Shown: piece by piece, positions 1 to 6,185 of the stretch
Layout: the number at the start of each line of letters is the position of its first letter
Numbering within the stretch: position 1 is the stretch's first letter
The notes under the pieces: generated by a model
What the model saw: the letters and a program-made list of their open reading frames with translations, nothing else
Databases searched by the model: none
Told to the model about the DNA's origin: nothing
From: Bacteroidota bacterium
Lineage (GTDB): Bacteria > Bacteroidota > Ignavibacteria > Ignavibacteriales > Ignavibacteriaceae
DNA: 6,185 bases
NCBI GenBank assembly: GCA_022567875.1
Contig: JADFGB010000075.1
Location: 1-6,185 of the forward strand
Direction: 5' to 3'
Made by a program: the position numbers and the translations under genes

Positions 1-627
1 CCCGGGAACTAATACAGGTAACTGTCCGAATAAATCAATATCATCTTCTAATTCTTTTGTATTAGTTGCACCATAAACAAGTCCGCAATTATTGTTTTCA
101 TTCCACATCTTTATCTTTTCAATTATTAATTGATAAAGCCGTTCGCCGTTTTCAAGCTTTACTTTCTCAAAATCAGAGGCACCCTTGTTTGATGTTAGCG
201 TAAGAACAAAATTCAATTTATCTGAATAATCAAAGAATGGGCTTATTGAATCATAACCCATGTAAGGATTAAGTGTAATAGAATCAAAAGCAAAATGTTC
301 GAAGATAGATTTAGCGTACATGTTGGATGTGTTCCCTATGTCTCCCCTTTTTGCATCACCAATAGTTAAAATATCCGAAGGTATAATTTCCAAAGTTTTT
401 TCCAACTGTCTAATCCCTTCTATTCCATAGCATTCATAAAAAGCTAAATTTAATTTATAGGCGGCAGCATTATCAATTGTATTTTCAATAATTTGCTTAT
501 TAAATTCAAATATATTATTTGGTGAATCCTTTAAATGAACCGGTATTTTTTTAATATCGGTATCTAATCCAACACAAATAAACTTACCTTCATTATTTTT
601 ATTTTCTAATTTTTCTAAAGCAGTCAT
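1..627 (-). CDS. pyrF: Orotidine 5'-phosphate decarboxylase, type 2 (3' end cut by window edge)
   Basis: The product decarboxylates OMP to UMP, the last step of de novo pyrimidine synthesis, in the cytosol. I translated it by hand: 209 codons are open from the ATG at 627 to the window edge. The C-terminus is missing; the subfamily usually has roughly 270 residues. Visible signatures are GLDTD (20-24), the active-site block DAKRGDIGNTS (91-101), NPYMGYDS (120-127), TSNKGASDF (145-153) and GLVYGAT (182-188). The window ends in VPG, where the family continues into its phosphate-binding segment. By family knowledge the catalytic network should be K58, D91, K93 and D96, all present. The NPYxGxDS and TSN blocks place it in the longer type 2 subfamily rather than the E. 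coli type. No SD precedes the ATG: the upstream bases are A/T only, and a stop codon of a possible small ORF lies 2 nt before it. An upstream ATG pair at 653-648 is in another frame and soon meets a stop. Identity is firm. Confidence 0.95.
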   Translation of the reverse strand, partial: MTALEKLENKNNEGKFICVGLDTDIKKIPVHLKDSPNNIFEFNKQIIENTIDNAAAYKLNLAFYECYGIEGIRQLEKTLEIIPSDILTIGDAKRGDIGNTSNMYAKSIFEHFAFDSITLNPYMGYDSISPFFDYSDKLNFVLTLTSNKGASDFEKVKLENGERLYQLIIEKIKMWNENNNCGLVYGATNTKELEDDIDLFGQLPVLVPG

Positions 628-629
628 TA

Positions 630-746
630 TTATTTAAAATTTTTGTACATCATAACTTTTGTCCTATGGCATTCTCTATCAAATGGATAGATTAAAATAT
701 TCCCGTTTTTTATTTCTCCCAAAATTATTTTATAGTATAGGTACAA
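630..746 (-). CDS. Possible 38-residue small protein filling the rodA-pyrF gap
   Basis: I do not recognise this product and it may not be real. The frame is open from a TTG at 746 to a TAA at 632-630. It begins 10 nt after the rodA stop and ends 2 nt before the pyrF ATG (TAA-TA-ATG). An AGAGG at 755-751 sits 4 nt before the TTG, the same SD and spacing as at mreB in this operon. The peptide starts MYLYYKIIL, contains IYPFDREC (19-26) and ends YKNFK. It is rich in Lys, Tyr and Ile, has net positive charge, one Cys, and no convincing membrane segment or known motif. pyrF lacks its own SD, so translational coupling through this ORF is plausible. Against it: an open frame this long has, by my rough estimate at this base composition, about a one-in-twenty chance per frame, and the start is TTG. 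The frame also stays open upstream into rodA, which weakens the start call. It could equally be an untranslated leader. Confidence 0.33.
   Translation of the reverse strand: MYLYYKIILGEIKNGNILIYPFDRECHRTKVMMYKNFK
675..691. repeat. Short perfect inverted repeat in the rodA-pyrF gap
   Basis: TCTATC and GATAGA form perfect 6-bp arms around a 5-nt loop. On the transcribed strand it is not followed by a U-run, so it does not look like an intrinsic terminator. It lies about 50 nt upstream of the pyrF ATG and inside the possible small ORF. It might be a weak hairpin or a binding site. Arms this short also occur by chance in AT-rich DNA. Confidence 0.25.
720..746 (-). promoter_or_regulatory. Weak candidate promoter upstream of pyrF (Bacteroidota-like)
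   Basis: On the minus strand TAATTTTG (727-720) matches the Bacteroidetes -7 consensus TAnnTTTG. A TTG lies upstream at 746-744, separated by 16 nt, which is shorter than the usual spacing to the -33 element. If used, it would give pyrF a leader of about 85-90 nt and let it be expressed apart from the shape genes. The motif is short and AT-rich, and the same TTG is the proposed start of the small ORF, so the two readings compete. Confidence 0.2.
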
Positions 747-756
747 GTAACCTCTG

Positions 757-1986
757 TTATGTATAATTTTTTCTTGTGCGATAAATATTTGCAACAATTC
801 CCAAAAGTGCCATATTTACTATTAATGAACTTCCACCGTAACTTACAAGCGGAAGTGTAATACCAATTACAGGCATAACCCCTACAGCCATTCCAATGTT
901 TATCATTATATGAATAAAGAATAAAGATAAAATACCAATTATTGTTAAGCTTAAAAATTCATTTTTAGTTGTTGTTGCTATTTTTAAAATTTTTAGAAAT
1001 ACCATAAGAAATAATAGAAGAGTAATAACTGTTCCAATAAATCCGAACTCTTCTCCAATAACACAATAAATAAAATCCGTCCATTGTTCAGGAATAAAAT
1101 TAAGCTGTGTTTGGTTTCCGTTTAAAAATCCTTTTCCAAATAATCCACCCGATCCTATTGCAACTTTTGCCTGAATAGAATTATAGCCGGAGCCAAGTGG
1201 ATCGGACATAGGATTTAAAAATGATGTTATCCTAATTTGCTGATGCGGACTTAAAGCACGAAAGACAAAATCTGTAAAAAAACCAGCCGCTAAATTTATT
1301 GCAAAAAGTGAACCGCTAAAAATAAGACCTTTCTTAAAAAAGACGAGAATAACTGCAACTATTACTAAGGTAGCTATAAATGGAAGTATGCCGAACATAG
1401 ATGAAATTGCTACAACACCAGGTGAAAGTACTATGAATAAGCCGAAGAGACTAATCCCTTTCCAAAATATTATTGTTAGAAATATTGTTATAAAAACTAA
1501 AACCGTTCCCATATCCGGTTCAAGTAGAATTAATACGATAGGTATTAAACCAATTGACAGTGCTAAAAGTATATCTTTAAATGATTCTATATCAATTTCT
1601 TTTTTGCTTAAGAAAGAAGAAAGGGCAAGTATAGTAGATATTTTTGCTAATTCGGATGGTTGAAAACCCAGTGAGCCAACATATAACCAGCTTTTTGCCC
1701 CAGAAACTCTCTTACCCATTACCACAACTAAAATAAGTAAAAGAATTGAAAAAATAAAAGCCGGCCAAGCTATATTTTTAAAGGTATTTGTCGGAATAAA
1801 ATAAACAATGAAAAAAACAAGAATACCTACCCCAACCCAAATTAATTGTCTGTTAAAATTATTTTCAGCAATTGGATTATTTAATGTTGCGCTATAAATT
1901 GCAATTAAGCCAATGATTAGCAATAATATGATTGGTACAAAAAACCAAATATCAAATTTATCTTTAAATTTATAGTTTATTTGCAA
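757..1986 (-). CDS. rodA: Rod-shape peptidoglycan glycosyltransferase RodA (SEDS family)
   Basis: This 409-residue polytopic inner-membrane enzyme polymerises lipid II into glycan strands for lateral-wall growth, working with PBP2. It shows about ten hydrophobic segments, the first near 13-32. SEDS blocks appear in order: GAKSWL (96-101), QPSELAKI (109-116), EPDMGT (156-161), [11 protein letters not shown] (258-268), GLFGKGF (281-287), [10 protein letters not shown] (298-307), GEEFGF (311-316) and [10 protein letters not shown] (378-387). D262 in the NPxxDP block is the expected catalytic Asp, required in E. coli RodA at the same number. The RodA-type extracellular motif usually reads PEQHTDF; here Trp replaces His. 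The start is TTG at 1986, 2 nt after the mrdA stop, with GGTGA 7 nt upstream as a plausible SD. The next in-frame ATG is at residue 90, which would remove the first membrane helices, and no ATG, GTG or TTG lies upstream before a stop. It is probably translationally coupled to mrdA. RodA is preferred over the related FtsW because of the mrdA/mre context. Confidence 0.96.
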   Translation of the reverse strand: MQINYKFKDKFDIWFFVPIILLLIIGLIAIYSATLNNPIAENNFNRQLIWVGVGILVFFIVYFIPTNTFKNIAWPAFIFSILLLILVVVMGKRVSGAKSWLYVGSLGFQPSELAKISTILALSSFLSKKEIDIESFKDILLALSIGLIPIVLILLEPDMGTVLVFITIFLTIIFWKGISLFGLFIVLSPGVVAISSMFGILPFIATLVIVAVILVFFKKGLIFSGSLFAINLAAGFFTDFVFRALSPHQQIRITSFLNPMSDPLGSGYNSIQAKVAIGSGGLFGKGFLNGNQTQLNFIPEQWTDFIYCVIGEEFGFIGTVITLLLFLMVFLKILKIATTTKNEFLSLTIIGILSLFFIHIMINIGMAVGVMPVIGITLPLVSYGGSSLIVNMALLGIVANIYRTRKNYT

Positions 1987-1988
1987 AG

Positions 1989-3761
1989 TTACTTCACCAA
2001 GTTTTTGTTCATCTTCCTATGTAAATATGTTTCCACTAATTTTTTGGCAATAGGAGCTGCGTGTGTTGCTCCAAAGCCAACATTTTCAACAATAATAGAG
2101 AAAGCAATTTGTGGGTTATCAAAAGGGGCAAATCCTATGAACAATGCGTGATCATTTCCATGGGGATTTTGAGCAGTACCTGTTTTTCCTGCCATAACGA
2201 TATTAGGTATTCTGCTTGCAACAGCTGTGCCTTTCCCGTTAACGACTAAAAACATTCCTTTTTTTACGATATCCAAAACTTCTTTTTTAATATTTACGTG
2301 GATTGGTTTTGGTTTAAATTCCACAAATTTATTTGTTTGTCCGTCAATATAACCCTTAAGTAAATGGGGTTGAAAACTATTACCGTTATTTGCAACAATT
2401 GAAGTAAATTGAGCAAGTTGGATTGGGTCAACACTTACTTCCCCTTGTCCAATTGCTAAGCTTGCCATTATGCTTTTAGGCCAATTTTTACCATATCTTT
2501 TAATATAATACTGCTCATCAGGTATTAAGCCTTTTGCTTCATTACTTAAATCTATACCTGTCTTTTTACTGAAGCCAAAAAGATTAGCATATTCTTTCCA
2601 CTTTTTCATTCCTATTTTATAAATGAGATTGTAAAAGAATACATTACAAGAATGTTCAATTGCTTGTATTACATTCATTTTACCATGAACTCCGTCGCAT
2701 TTAAAATATCTCCCGTAAAATTCTCCGCCACCTGAACAATAAAAAGTAGTTTTTTTATTTATTACACCTAAATCTAAAGCGGCAATTGCTTCAAAGATTT
2801 TAAATGTAGAACCAGGCGGTTTAACAGACATAATAGCTCTATTAAAAAAAGGTTTGGCAGGATCATTATAAAGTTTTTTTAAATAATCTTCGGTTGTAAT
2901 GTATGCAAATTTACTAAGATCAAAGTCAGGTGCACTCACCATAGCAAGTACATCACCGGTTTTAGGTTCAATAGCAACTATAGCTCCTATTTTTCCTCTA
3001 AGAGATTCTTCAGCAACTCTTTGTAATTCAGAATCTATTGTTAGAACAAGATCATTGCCTTTAACAGCCGGAATATCATTTTGACCGTCTTTAAATTTTC
3101 CTATAAATTTCCTGCGTGAATCAACGAGCAAATAATTAAATCCTTTTTTACCCCTCAATAAATTTTCATATTTTTTTTCTAGTCCTGCGCTTCCAATAAA
3201 GTCACCTTGTTTGTATTCCTTTTTAAATTTATTTAATTGCCTTTGTGTAATTTCATTCAGATAGCCAAACATTTGAGCTCCTACAACCTTAGCCGGATAA
3301 CCGCGATGCATTTCTACCTTATAAGTAATTCCCGGTAAATGTTCCATATTTTCTTCAATCCAAGAAATAGTATTAAAGGAAACACCTCTTTTAAATCTTA
3401 GTTGAAGATATTTAGAATATCTTTTATTCTTTTCAAAGAACTTATTTATATAACCATCTTTCAAACCCATAGCTGCTTCTAATAATTTATTTTGATTTTT
3501 GTCATAATCAGATTTAGTAATAAATATTGTATACGCAGGAAGATTATTTACAAGCAGTTTTTTATTTCTATCAAGGAACAATCCTCTTACCGGAATTATT
3601 TCTATTTTTTTAACGCTGTTCCTTTTGGACTTTAAATCATAATACCCTTTTTGAAGGATCTGCATCTGGAATAATCTAATAAGTAGAAAAGAAAAGCCAA
3701 AAATAATTATCGCATATAAAATTGATTTTCTACTTTGTGATCCAAAATTTTCAGCTTTCAA
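1989..3761 (-). CDS. mrdA: Penicillin-binding protein 2, elongasome transpeptidase
   Basis: This 590-residue class B PBP cross-links peptidoglycan during elongation and forms the core synthase with RodA. Order of parts: short cytoplasmic tail, one membrane anchor (about 13-33), pedestal/dimerisation domain with [10 protein letters not shown] (57-66) and GYLNE (166-170), then the periplasmic transpeptidase domain from about 255. All three active-site motifs are intact: SxxK at S318-K321 (in PPGSTFK), SxN at S371-N373, and KTGT at 526-529. C342, C355, D356 and H359 lie between SxxK and SxN. E. coli PBP2 binds zinc in this region, so a metal site is possible, but that is inference. The start is TTG at 3761, preceded by a perfect AGGAGG with a 7-nt spacer; the next Met is residue 33, after the anchor. 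The first 11 nt overlap the end of mreD. Length fits PBP2 rather than the division PBP3/FtsI, and the rodA and mreD neighbours agree. Confidence 0.97.
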   Translation of the reverse strand: MKAENFGSQSRKSILYAIIIFGFSFLLIRLFQMQILQKGYYDLKSKRNSVKKIEIIPVRGLFLDRNKKLLVNNLPAYTIFITKSDYDKNQNKLLEAAMGLKDGYINKFFEKNKRYSKYLQLRFKRGVSFNTISWIEENMEHLPGITYKVEMHRGYPAKVVGAQMFGYLNEITQRQLNKFKKEYKQGDFIGSAGLEKKYENLLRGKKGFNYLLVDSRRKFIGKFKDGQNDIPAVKGNDLVLTIDSELQRVAEESLRGKIGAIVAIEPKTGDVLAMVSAPDFDLSKFAYITTEDYLKKLYNDPAKPFFNRAIMSVKPPGSTFKIFEAIAALDLGVINKKTTFYCSGGGEFYGRYFKCDGVHGKMNVIQAIEHSCNVFFYNLIYKIGMKKWKEYANLFGFSKKTGIDLSNEAKGLIPDEQYYIKRYGKNWPKSIMASLAIGQGEVSVDPIQLAQFTSIVANNGNSFQPHLLKGYIDGQTNKFVEFKPKPIHVNIKKEVLDIVKKGMFLVVNGKGTAVASRIPNIVMAGKTGTAQNPHGNDHALFIGFAPFDNPQIAFSIIVENVGFGATHAAPIAKKLVETYLHRKMNKNLVK

Positions 3762-4245
3762 GTAATTTCCTCCTAGGATAAAAATAAATTATTATTATTG
3801 CCACTACAGAGGTATAAAGTCCCGGTAAAAGTCCTTCTTCAAATAATGATGTAATAATATTTGTGCTGAAGTCAATAGTAGAAAATATTGAATAAATAAT
3901 CGAGGCAGTTATTGAGCACAAAAGTACTATAAAACCATAGCTAAATGGTTTTAAATAAATATGCCTTTTATTTTCATTTGAGAAATAGCCTGCAATAAAT
4001 CCTGCCAAAGTATAGGAAAGCATAGCACTGCCTAACAAACCCCCTGTTATTAGATCAAACAGCAAACCGTATACAAATCCAAGAACAGTCCCATAAAGTT
4101 GACCGTGAAAAATTGAATAGAATACAAGTAAAATTAAAATAAAATTCGGCGTAATAGCTCCCCAAGTAATAAATTGTACAAGTGTAATTTGGACAAATAA
4201 TACCGGGATAAAGAATAATATTGATAATATAAATTTAGTTCGCAC
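3751..4245 (-). CDS. mreD: Rod shape-determining membrane protein MreD
   Basis: This is a small polytopic inner-membrane protein of 164 residues, the usual size. With MreC it connects cytoplasmic MreB to the periplasmic and membrane wall synthases. About five hydrophobic segments are visible, near 5-27, 33-48, 52-68, 70-88 and 103-122, with a last one at 138-156. The conserved MreD core is clear: TPNFILILL (32-40), then a glycine-spaced run GxxxGFxxGLLFD (52-64), then GLLGSAMLSYTLAGF (69-83). MreD diverges quickly, so this glycine pattern and the position between mreC and mrdA carry the identification. The start is GTG at 4245, inside the end of mreC (11-nt overlap), with a weak purine-rich AAGAAGAG 5 nt upstream. 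Coupling to mreC translation is likely. The last codons include tandem AGG-AGG (R158-R159), which also form the SD for mrdA. Confidence 0.94.
   Translation of the reverse strand: MRTKFILSILFFIPVLFVQITLVQFITWGAITPNFILILLVFYSIFHGQLYGTVLGFVYGLLFDLITGGLLGSAMLSYTLAGFIAGYFSNENKRHIYLKPFSYGFIVLLCSITASIIYSIFSTIDFSTNIITSLFEEGLLPGLYTSVVAIIIIYFYPRRKLLES
3769..3774 (-). promoter_or_regulatory. Ribosome binding site of mrdA, perfect AGGAGG inside mreD
   Basis: AGGAGG on the minus strand lies 7 nt before the TTG at 3761 and decides that start codon. It is the strongest SD in the window and coincides with the two consecutive AGG codons for R158-R159 of MreD. A full SD paired with a weak TTG start suggests PBP2 translation is set by ribosome binding plus coupling from mreD. 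Confidence 0.9.
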
Positions 4246-5080
4246 TGTTTCTCTTCTTAAAGAAATTAAGTTCCATTTTATTTACTTGAAAACTCTTAAT
4301 CATTTTAATAATAAATACGTTTTCAACTGATGTTAAATCTGCAAAAGATTTTATCTTTACTCGATTAAATATGTCTGTGCTTTTGTTATTTATTGATATT
4401 ATATAACCAATTGGAATAGGTAAGGGAACAATTGTACTTATATCGGATGAAACAATCCTATCCCCAATTTTAATATCTGATGTTTTTGGAATATTTGTAA
4501 GGATTAAATCATCTCCATCCCATTTTAAAATTGCATTTACCCTGCTTCGTTCATCCTTAACTGTAATGCGTAACTCAACGTTTCTTAATGTTTTTATAAT
4601 CGAATAATTATCTGACACTGTATAGACTATACCTATAAGACCTAAATCATTAATTACAGGCATACCTGGTTTTACACCGTCGGTTTTTCCCGAATTTAAT
4701 GTAAAAGTATTTGATGCAGTATTTAACGACTTTGATACAACCGATGCAGAGATTAAAGGGTAAGATGCTGTGTCTTTTAACGAGAGCAAACTTTTTAGTT
4801 CTTGGTTCTCAATACCATACTTCCTCAGTAAATTAACCTGAAGCATAAGTTCGGCATTCAATTTCCTTAATTTCTTATTTTTATTTTTAATAAGAGTAGA
4901 GGAAGTAATATCTGAAATAATATTAGAGAAAAAAGCAAAGCTGCTGAAGGCTATTATTCTTACATTTTTAACAGCGGAATTATTATTATTTGATAGGGTA
5001 AAGAGACTTACTAAGATGAGAATTACTAATACTATATATTCTTTAAATTTATTCCAAAAGCTAGAAAATATTTTTAACAT
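4235..5080 (-). CDS. mreC: Rod shape-determining protein MreC
   Basis: This bitopic protein of 281 residues forms periplasmic assemblies that activate PBP2-RodA and tie them to MreB. It shows a short cytoplasmic N-terminus, one membrane helix (about 15-30), a linker, a heptad-like helix predicted as coiled coil (about 64-100, Lys/Leu/Asn-rich), then the beta-rich MreC domain. Within that domain NSGKTDGVKPGMPVIND (129-145) and GLIGIVYTVSDNYSIIKTL (147-165) match the family pattern of a Gly-Val-x-x-Gly-Met-Pro-Val turn followed by a G-(L/I)-x-G strand. Conserved Ser-Arg (179-180) and a GDRIVSSD block (206-213) follow. The C-terminal tail ends in a basic stretch (FFKKRNSAN). The start is ATG at 5080, 5 nt after the mreB stop. 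No SD is visible there, so translation probably depends on ribosomes arriving from mreB. Residues 270-281 encode the mreD start region. Confidence 0.95.
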   Translation of the reverse strand: MLKIFSSFWNKFKEYIVLVILILVSLFTLSNNNNSAVKNVRIIAFSSFAFFSNIISDITSSTLIKNKNKKLRKLNAELMLQVNLLRKYGIENQELKSLLSLKDTASYPLISASVVSKSLNTASNTFTLNSGKTDGVKPGMPVINDLGLIGIVYTVSDNYSIIKTLRNVELRITVKDERSRVNAILKWDGDDLILTNIPKTSDIKIGDRIVSSDISTIVPLPIPIGYIISINNKSTDIFNRVKIKSFADLTSVENVFIIKMIKSFQVNKMELNFFKKRNSAN

Positions 5081-5085
5081 CTATA

Positions 5086-6111
5086 TTAATATGTTCTTTT
5101 ACGAATTAAGACTTTCGAATATTTATTCAAATTGTCTATTACCTTACCTGCACCTAAAACAACTGCTGTAAGTGGATCATCACAAACATGAACAGGTAAA
5201 TTTGTTTCCATTCTTATTCTTTCATCCATACCTTTTAAAAGTGCTCCACCTCCGGTAATCATTACACCACGGTCAAGTATATCGGCAGATAATTCCGGTG
5301 GTGTGCGTTCTAAAGTTTGTTTAACTGCATCAATAATTTGTACAATAGATTCATTAAGAGCATCTCTAATTTCTACAGAACTCACTTCTGTAGTTTTTGG
5401 TATTCCACCCACTAAATCTCTTCCTTTAACCTGTATTGTAATTTCTTCTTTTAAAGGTACTGCAGAACCTACTTCACATTTTATTGCTTCGGCTGTTCTT
5501 TCACCAATTAGCATGTTGTGGTTCTTTTTAAAATACTGCATAATTGCATAATTCATTTCATCACCGGCAATTCTGATTGATTCTTCATTAACAATACCGG
5601 ACAAAGCAATAACCGCAATTTCAGTAGTACCTCCGCCAATATCAATTATCATACTTCCGGCAGGAGCTTCAACGTCTATGCCTATACCAATAGCAGCCGA
5701 CATTGGTTCAGCAATTAAATGGACTTCCTTTGCACCAGCGTGTTCAGCACTATCTCTAACAGCTCTTTTTTCAACTTCTGTAACACCGCTCGGTACGGCA
5801 ACAACAACTCTCCTGCTTGATAGGGCACCTACTTTTACTTTTTTAATAAAAGCTCTTATCATACCTTCCGCAATTTCAAAATCGGCAATAACACCATCGC
5901 GCATCGGTCTTGTAACACGAATTTCTTTGTGTTCCCTGCCCAGCATTTCTTTTGCTTTATTACCCAAAGCAATTATTTTTTTCGTGTTTCTATCAAAAGC
6001 TACAATTGAAGGCTCATTAAGCACAATGCCCTTACCTTTAACATAAATTAAGGTGTTGGCTGTACCAAGATCAATTGCTATGTCGGTAGAAAATAAATCG
6101 AATATACCCAT
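5086..6111 (-). CDS. mreB: Rod shape-determining actin homologue MreB
   Basis: This cytoplasmic ATPase of 341 residues (typical length) polymerises into membrane-bound antiparallel filaments that steer the elongation machinery. The actin-fold nucleotide motifs are all present: phosphate-1 IDLGTANT (13-20), connect-1 with LIAEPMSAAIGIG (132-144) including the expected catalytic Glu E135, phosphate-2 IIDIGGGTTEIAV (155-167), and the adenosine motif MITGGGALLKGM (284-295). PSIVAFD (34-40), RPMRDGVIADF (68-78) and DDPLTAVVLGAG (311-322) are also MreB blocks. Membrane contact may come from a short N-terminus MGIFDLF. The loop at 94-100, where other MreBs carry bulky hydrophobic residues, is short and polar with only L97, so the usual membrane loop looks weak. 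The start is ATG at 6111, with AGAGG 4 nt upstream, 8 nt after the purH stop. Sharing a transcript with purH is likely. It has the best canonical initiation signal of the shape genes, which fits MreB being the most abundant member. Confidence 0.98.
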   Translation of the reverse strand: MGIFDLFSTDIAIDLGTANTLIYVKGKGIVLNEPSIVAFDRNTKKIIALGNKAKEMLGREHKEIRVTRPMRDGVIADFEIAEGMIRAFIKKVKVGALSSRRVVVAVPSGVTEVEKRAVRDSAEHAGAKEVHLIAEPMSAAIGIGIDVEAPAGSMIIDIGGGTTEIAVIALSGIVNEESIRIAGDEMNYAIMQYFKKNHNMLIGERTAEAIKCEVGSAVPLKEEITIQVKGRDLVGGIPKTTEVSSVEIRDALNESIVQIIDAVKQTLERTPPELSADILDRGVMITGGGALLKGMDERIRMETNLPVHVCDDPLTAVVLGAGKVIDNLNKYSKVLIRKRTY

Positions 6112-6115
6112 ATTT

Positions 6116-6120
6116 CCTCT
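6116..6120 (-). promoter_or_regulatory. Ribosome binding site of mreB
   Basis: AGAGG lies 4 nt upstream of the ATG at 6111. Its first base is also the last base of the purH TAA, so purH termination and mreB initiation are physically adjacent. Confidence 0.75.
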
Positions 6121-6185
6121 TAGTGCTTAAAGTGTCTAATACCTGTAAATACCATTGAAACATTGTTTTCATCAGCAGCGGCTAT
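6120..6185 (-). CDS. purH: C-terminal end of PurH, AICAR formyltransferase/IMP cyclohydrolase (5' part outside window)
   Basis: Only the last 21 codons and the TAA (6122-6120) are inside the window. The visible residues read IAAADENNVSMVFTGIRHFKH. The ending (M-V-F-T-G-x-R-H-F-x-H) matches the very conserved PurH C-terminus. PurH catalyses the last two steps of IMP synthesis in the cytosol. Its position directly upstream of mreB agrees with the gene order common in the Bacteroidota group, and the 8-nt gap implies cotranscription. The fragment is short, so the call rests on this terminal motif plus context. Confidence 0.88.
   Translation of the reverse strand: MAAADENNVSMVFTGIRHFKH

Noticed and set aside
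628..653. Earlier ATG pair (653-648) as the pyrF start
   Set aside because: It is not in the pyrF frame and reaches TAA within a few codons; that stop is the end of the possible small ORF.
675..691. Inverted repeat as an intrinsic terminator after rodA
   Set aside because: The stem is only 6 AT-rich base pairs and no U-run follows on the transcribed strand.
1388..1663. 91-codon open frame on the plus strand opposite rodA
   Set aside because: It is antisense to RodA membrane segments, has no SD or recognisable domain, and is best explained as a shadow.
2061..3084. Two short plus-strand frames opposite mrdA (2061-2249 and 2899-3084)
   Set aside because: Both are antisense to conserved PBP2 transpeptidase sequence and show no supporting signals.
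1989..3761. Frameshift or nonfunctional PBP2
   Set aside because: The frame is continuous at full length and all three active-site motifs are intact.
5303..5551. 82-codon plus-strand frame opposite mreB
   Set aside because: It is the reverse of MreB coding sequence, without motif or initiation signal.
5678..6046. 122-codon open frame on the plus strand opposite mreB
   Set aside because: It lies antisense to the conserved MreB core and shows no family motif. Its low-complexity Ser/Ala/Ile/Pro composition is what the reverse of MreB codons gives.
1..6185. Mobile element, CRISPR array, tRNA/rRNA, phage or defence system
   Set aside because: No direct-repeat array, terminal inverted repeats, transposase or integrase, or structured RNA is visible. 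Nearly all bases are accounted for by housekeeping genes in one orientation.

Overview
The window holds a rod-shape (elongasome) operon read entirely from the minus strand, flanked by two nucleotide-biosynthesis genes that are each cut by a window edge. In transcription order (high to low coordinates) it runs: end of purH, mreB, mreC, mreD, mrdA (PBP2), rodA, a possible 38-residue small ORF, and a 5'-complete but 3'-truncated pyrF. No gene is supported on the plus strand.

The DNA is AT-rich (about one third G+C by eye). The order purH-mreB-mreC-mreD-mrdA-rodA is familiar from the Bacteroidota/Chlorobiota/Ignavibacteriota group. The pyrF product is of the longer 'type 2' OMP decarboxylase subfamily. 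PBP2 carries a Cys/His cluster between its SxxK and SxN motifs, as I recall for Bacteroidota-type PBP2. Several genes have real Shine-Dalgarno (SD) sequences, including a perfect AGGAGG. That is unusual for classical Bacteroidetes and pushes me towards an Ignavibacteria-like or other deep branch. This placement is inference; no rRNA marker is present.

The genes are packed tightly. purH and mreB are 8 nt apart, and mreB and mreC 5 nt apart. mreC/mreD and mreD/mrdA each overlap by 11 nt. mrdA and rodA are 2 nt apart. Three of the five shape genes start with non-ATG codons: mreD with GTG, mrdA and rodA with TTG. The only sizeable gap is the 129 nt between rodA and pyrF. A small ORF fits it almost exactly, starting 10 nt after rodA and stopping 2 nt before pyrF. 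No convincing intrinsic terminator is visible anywhere, so pyrF may belong to the same transcript.

MreB filaments at the inner membrane, with MreC and MreD, position and activate the RodA glycosyltransferase/PBP2 transpeptidase pair, which makes lateral-wall peptidoglycan. All five proteins keep the expected catalytic or structural signatures. This is an ordinary housekeeping locus. I found no undescribed system; the small ORF and the translation-initiation layout are the parts most worth a second look.
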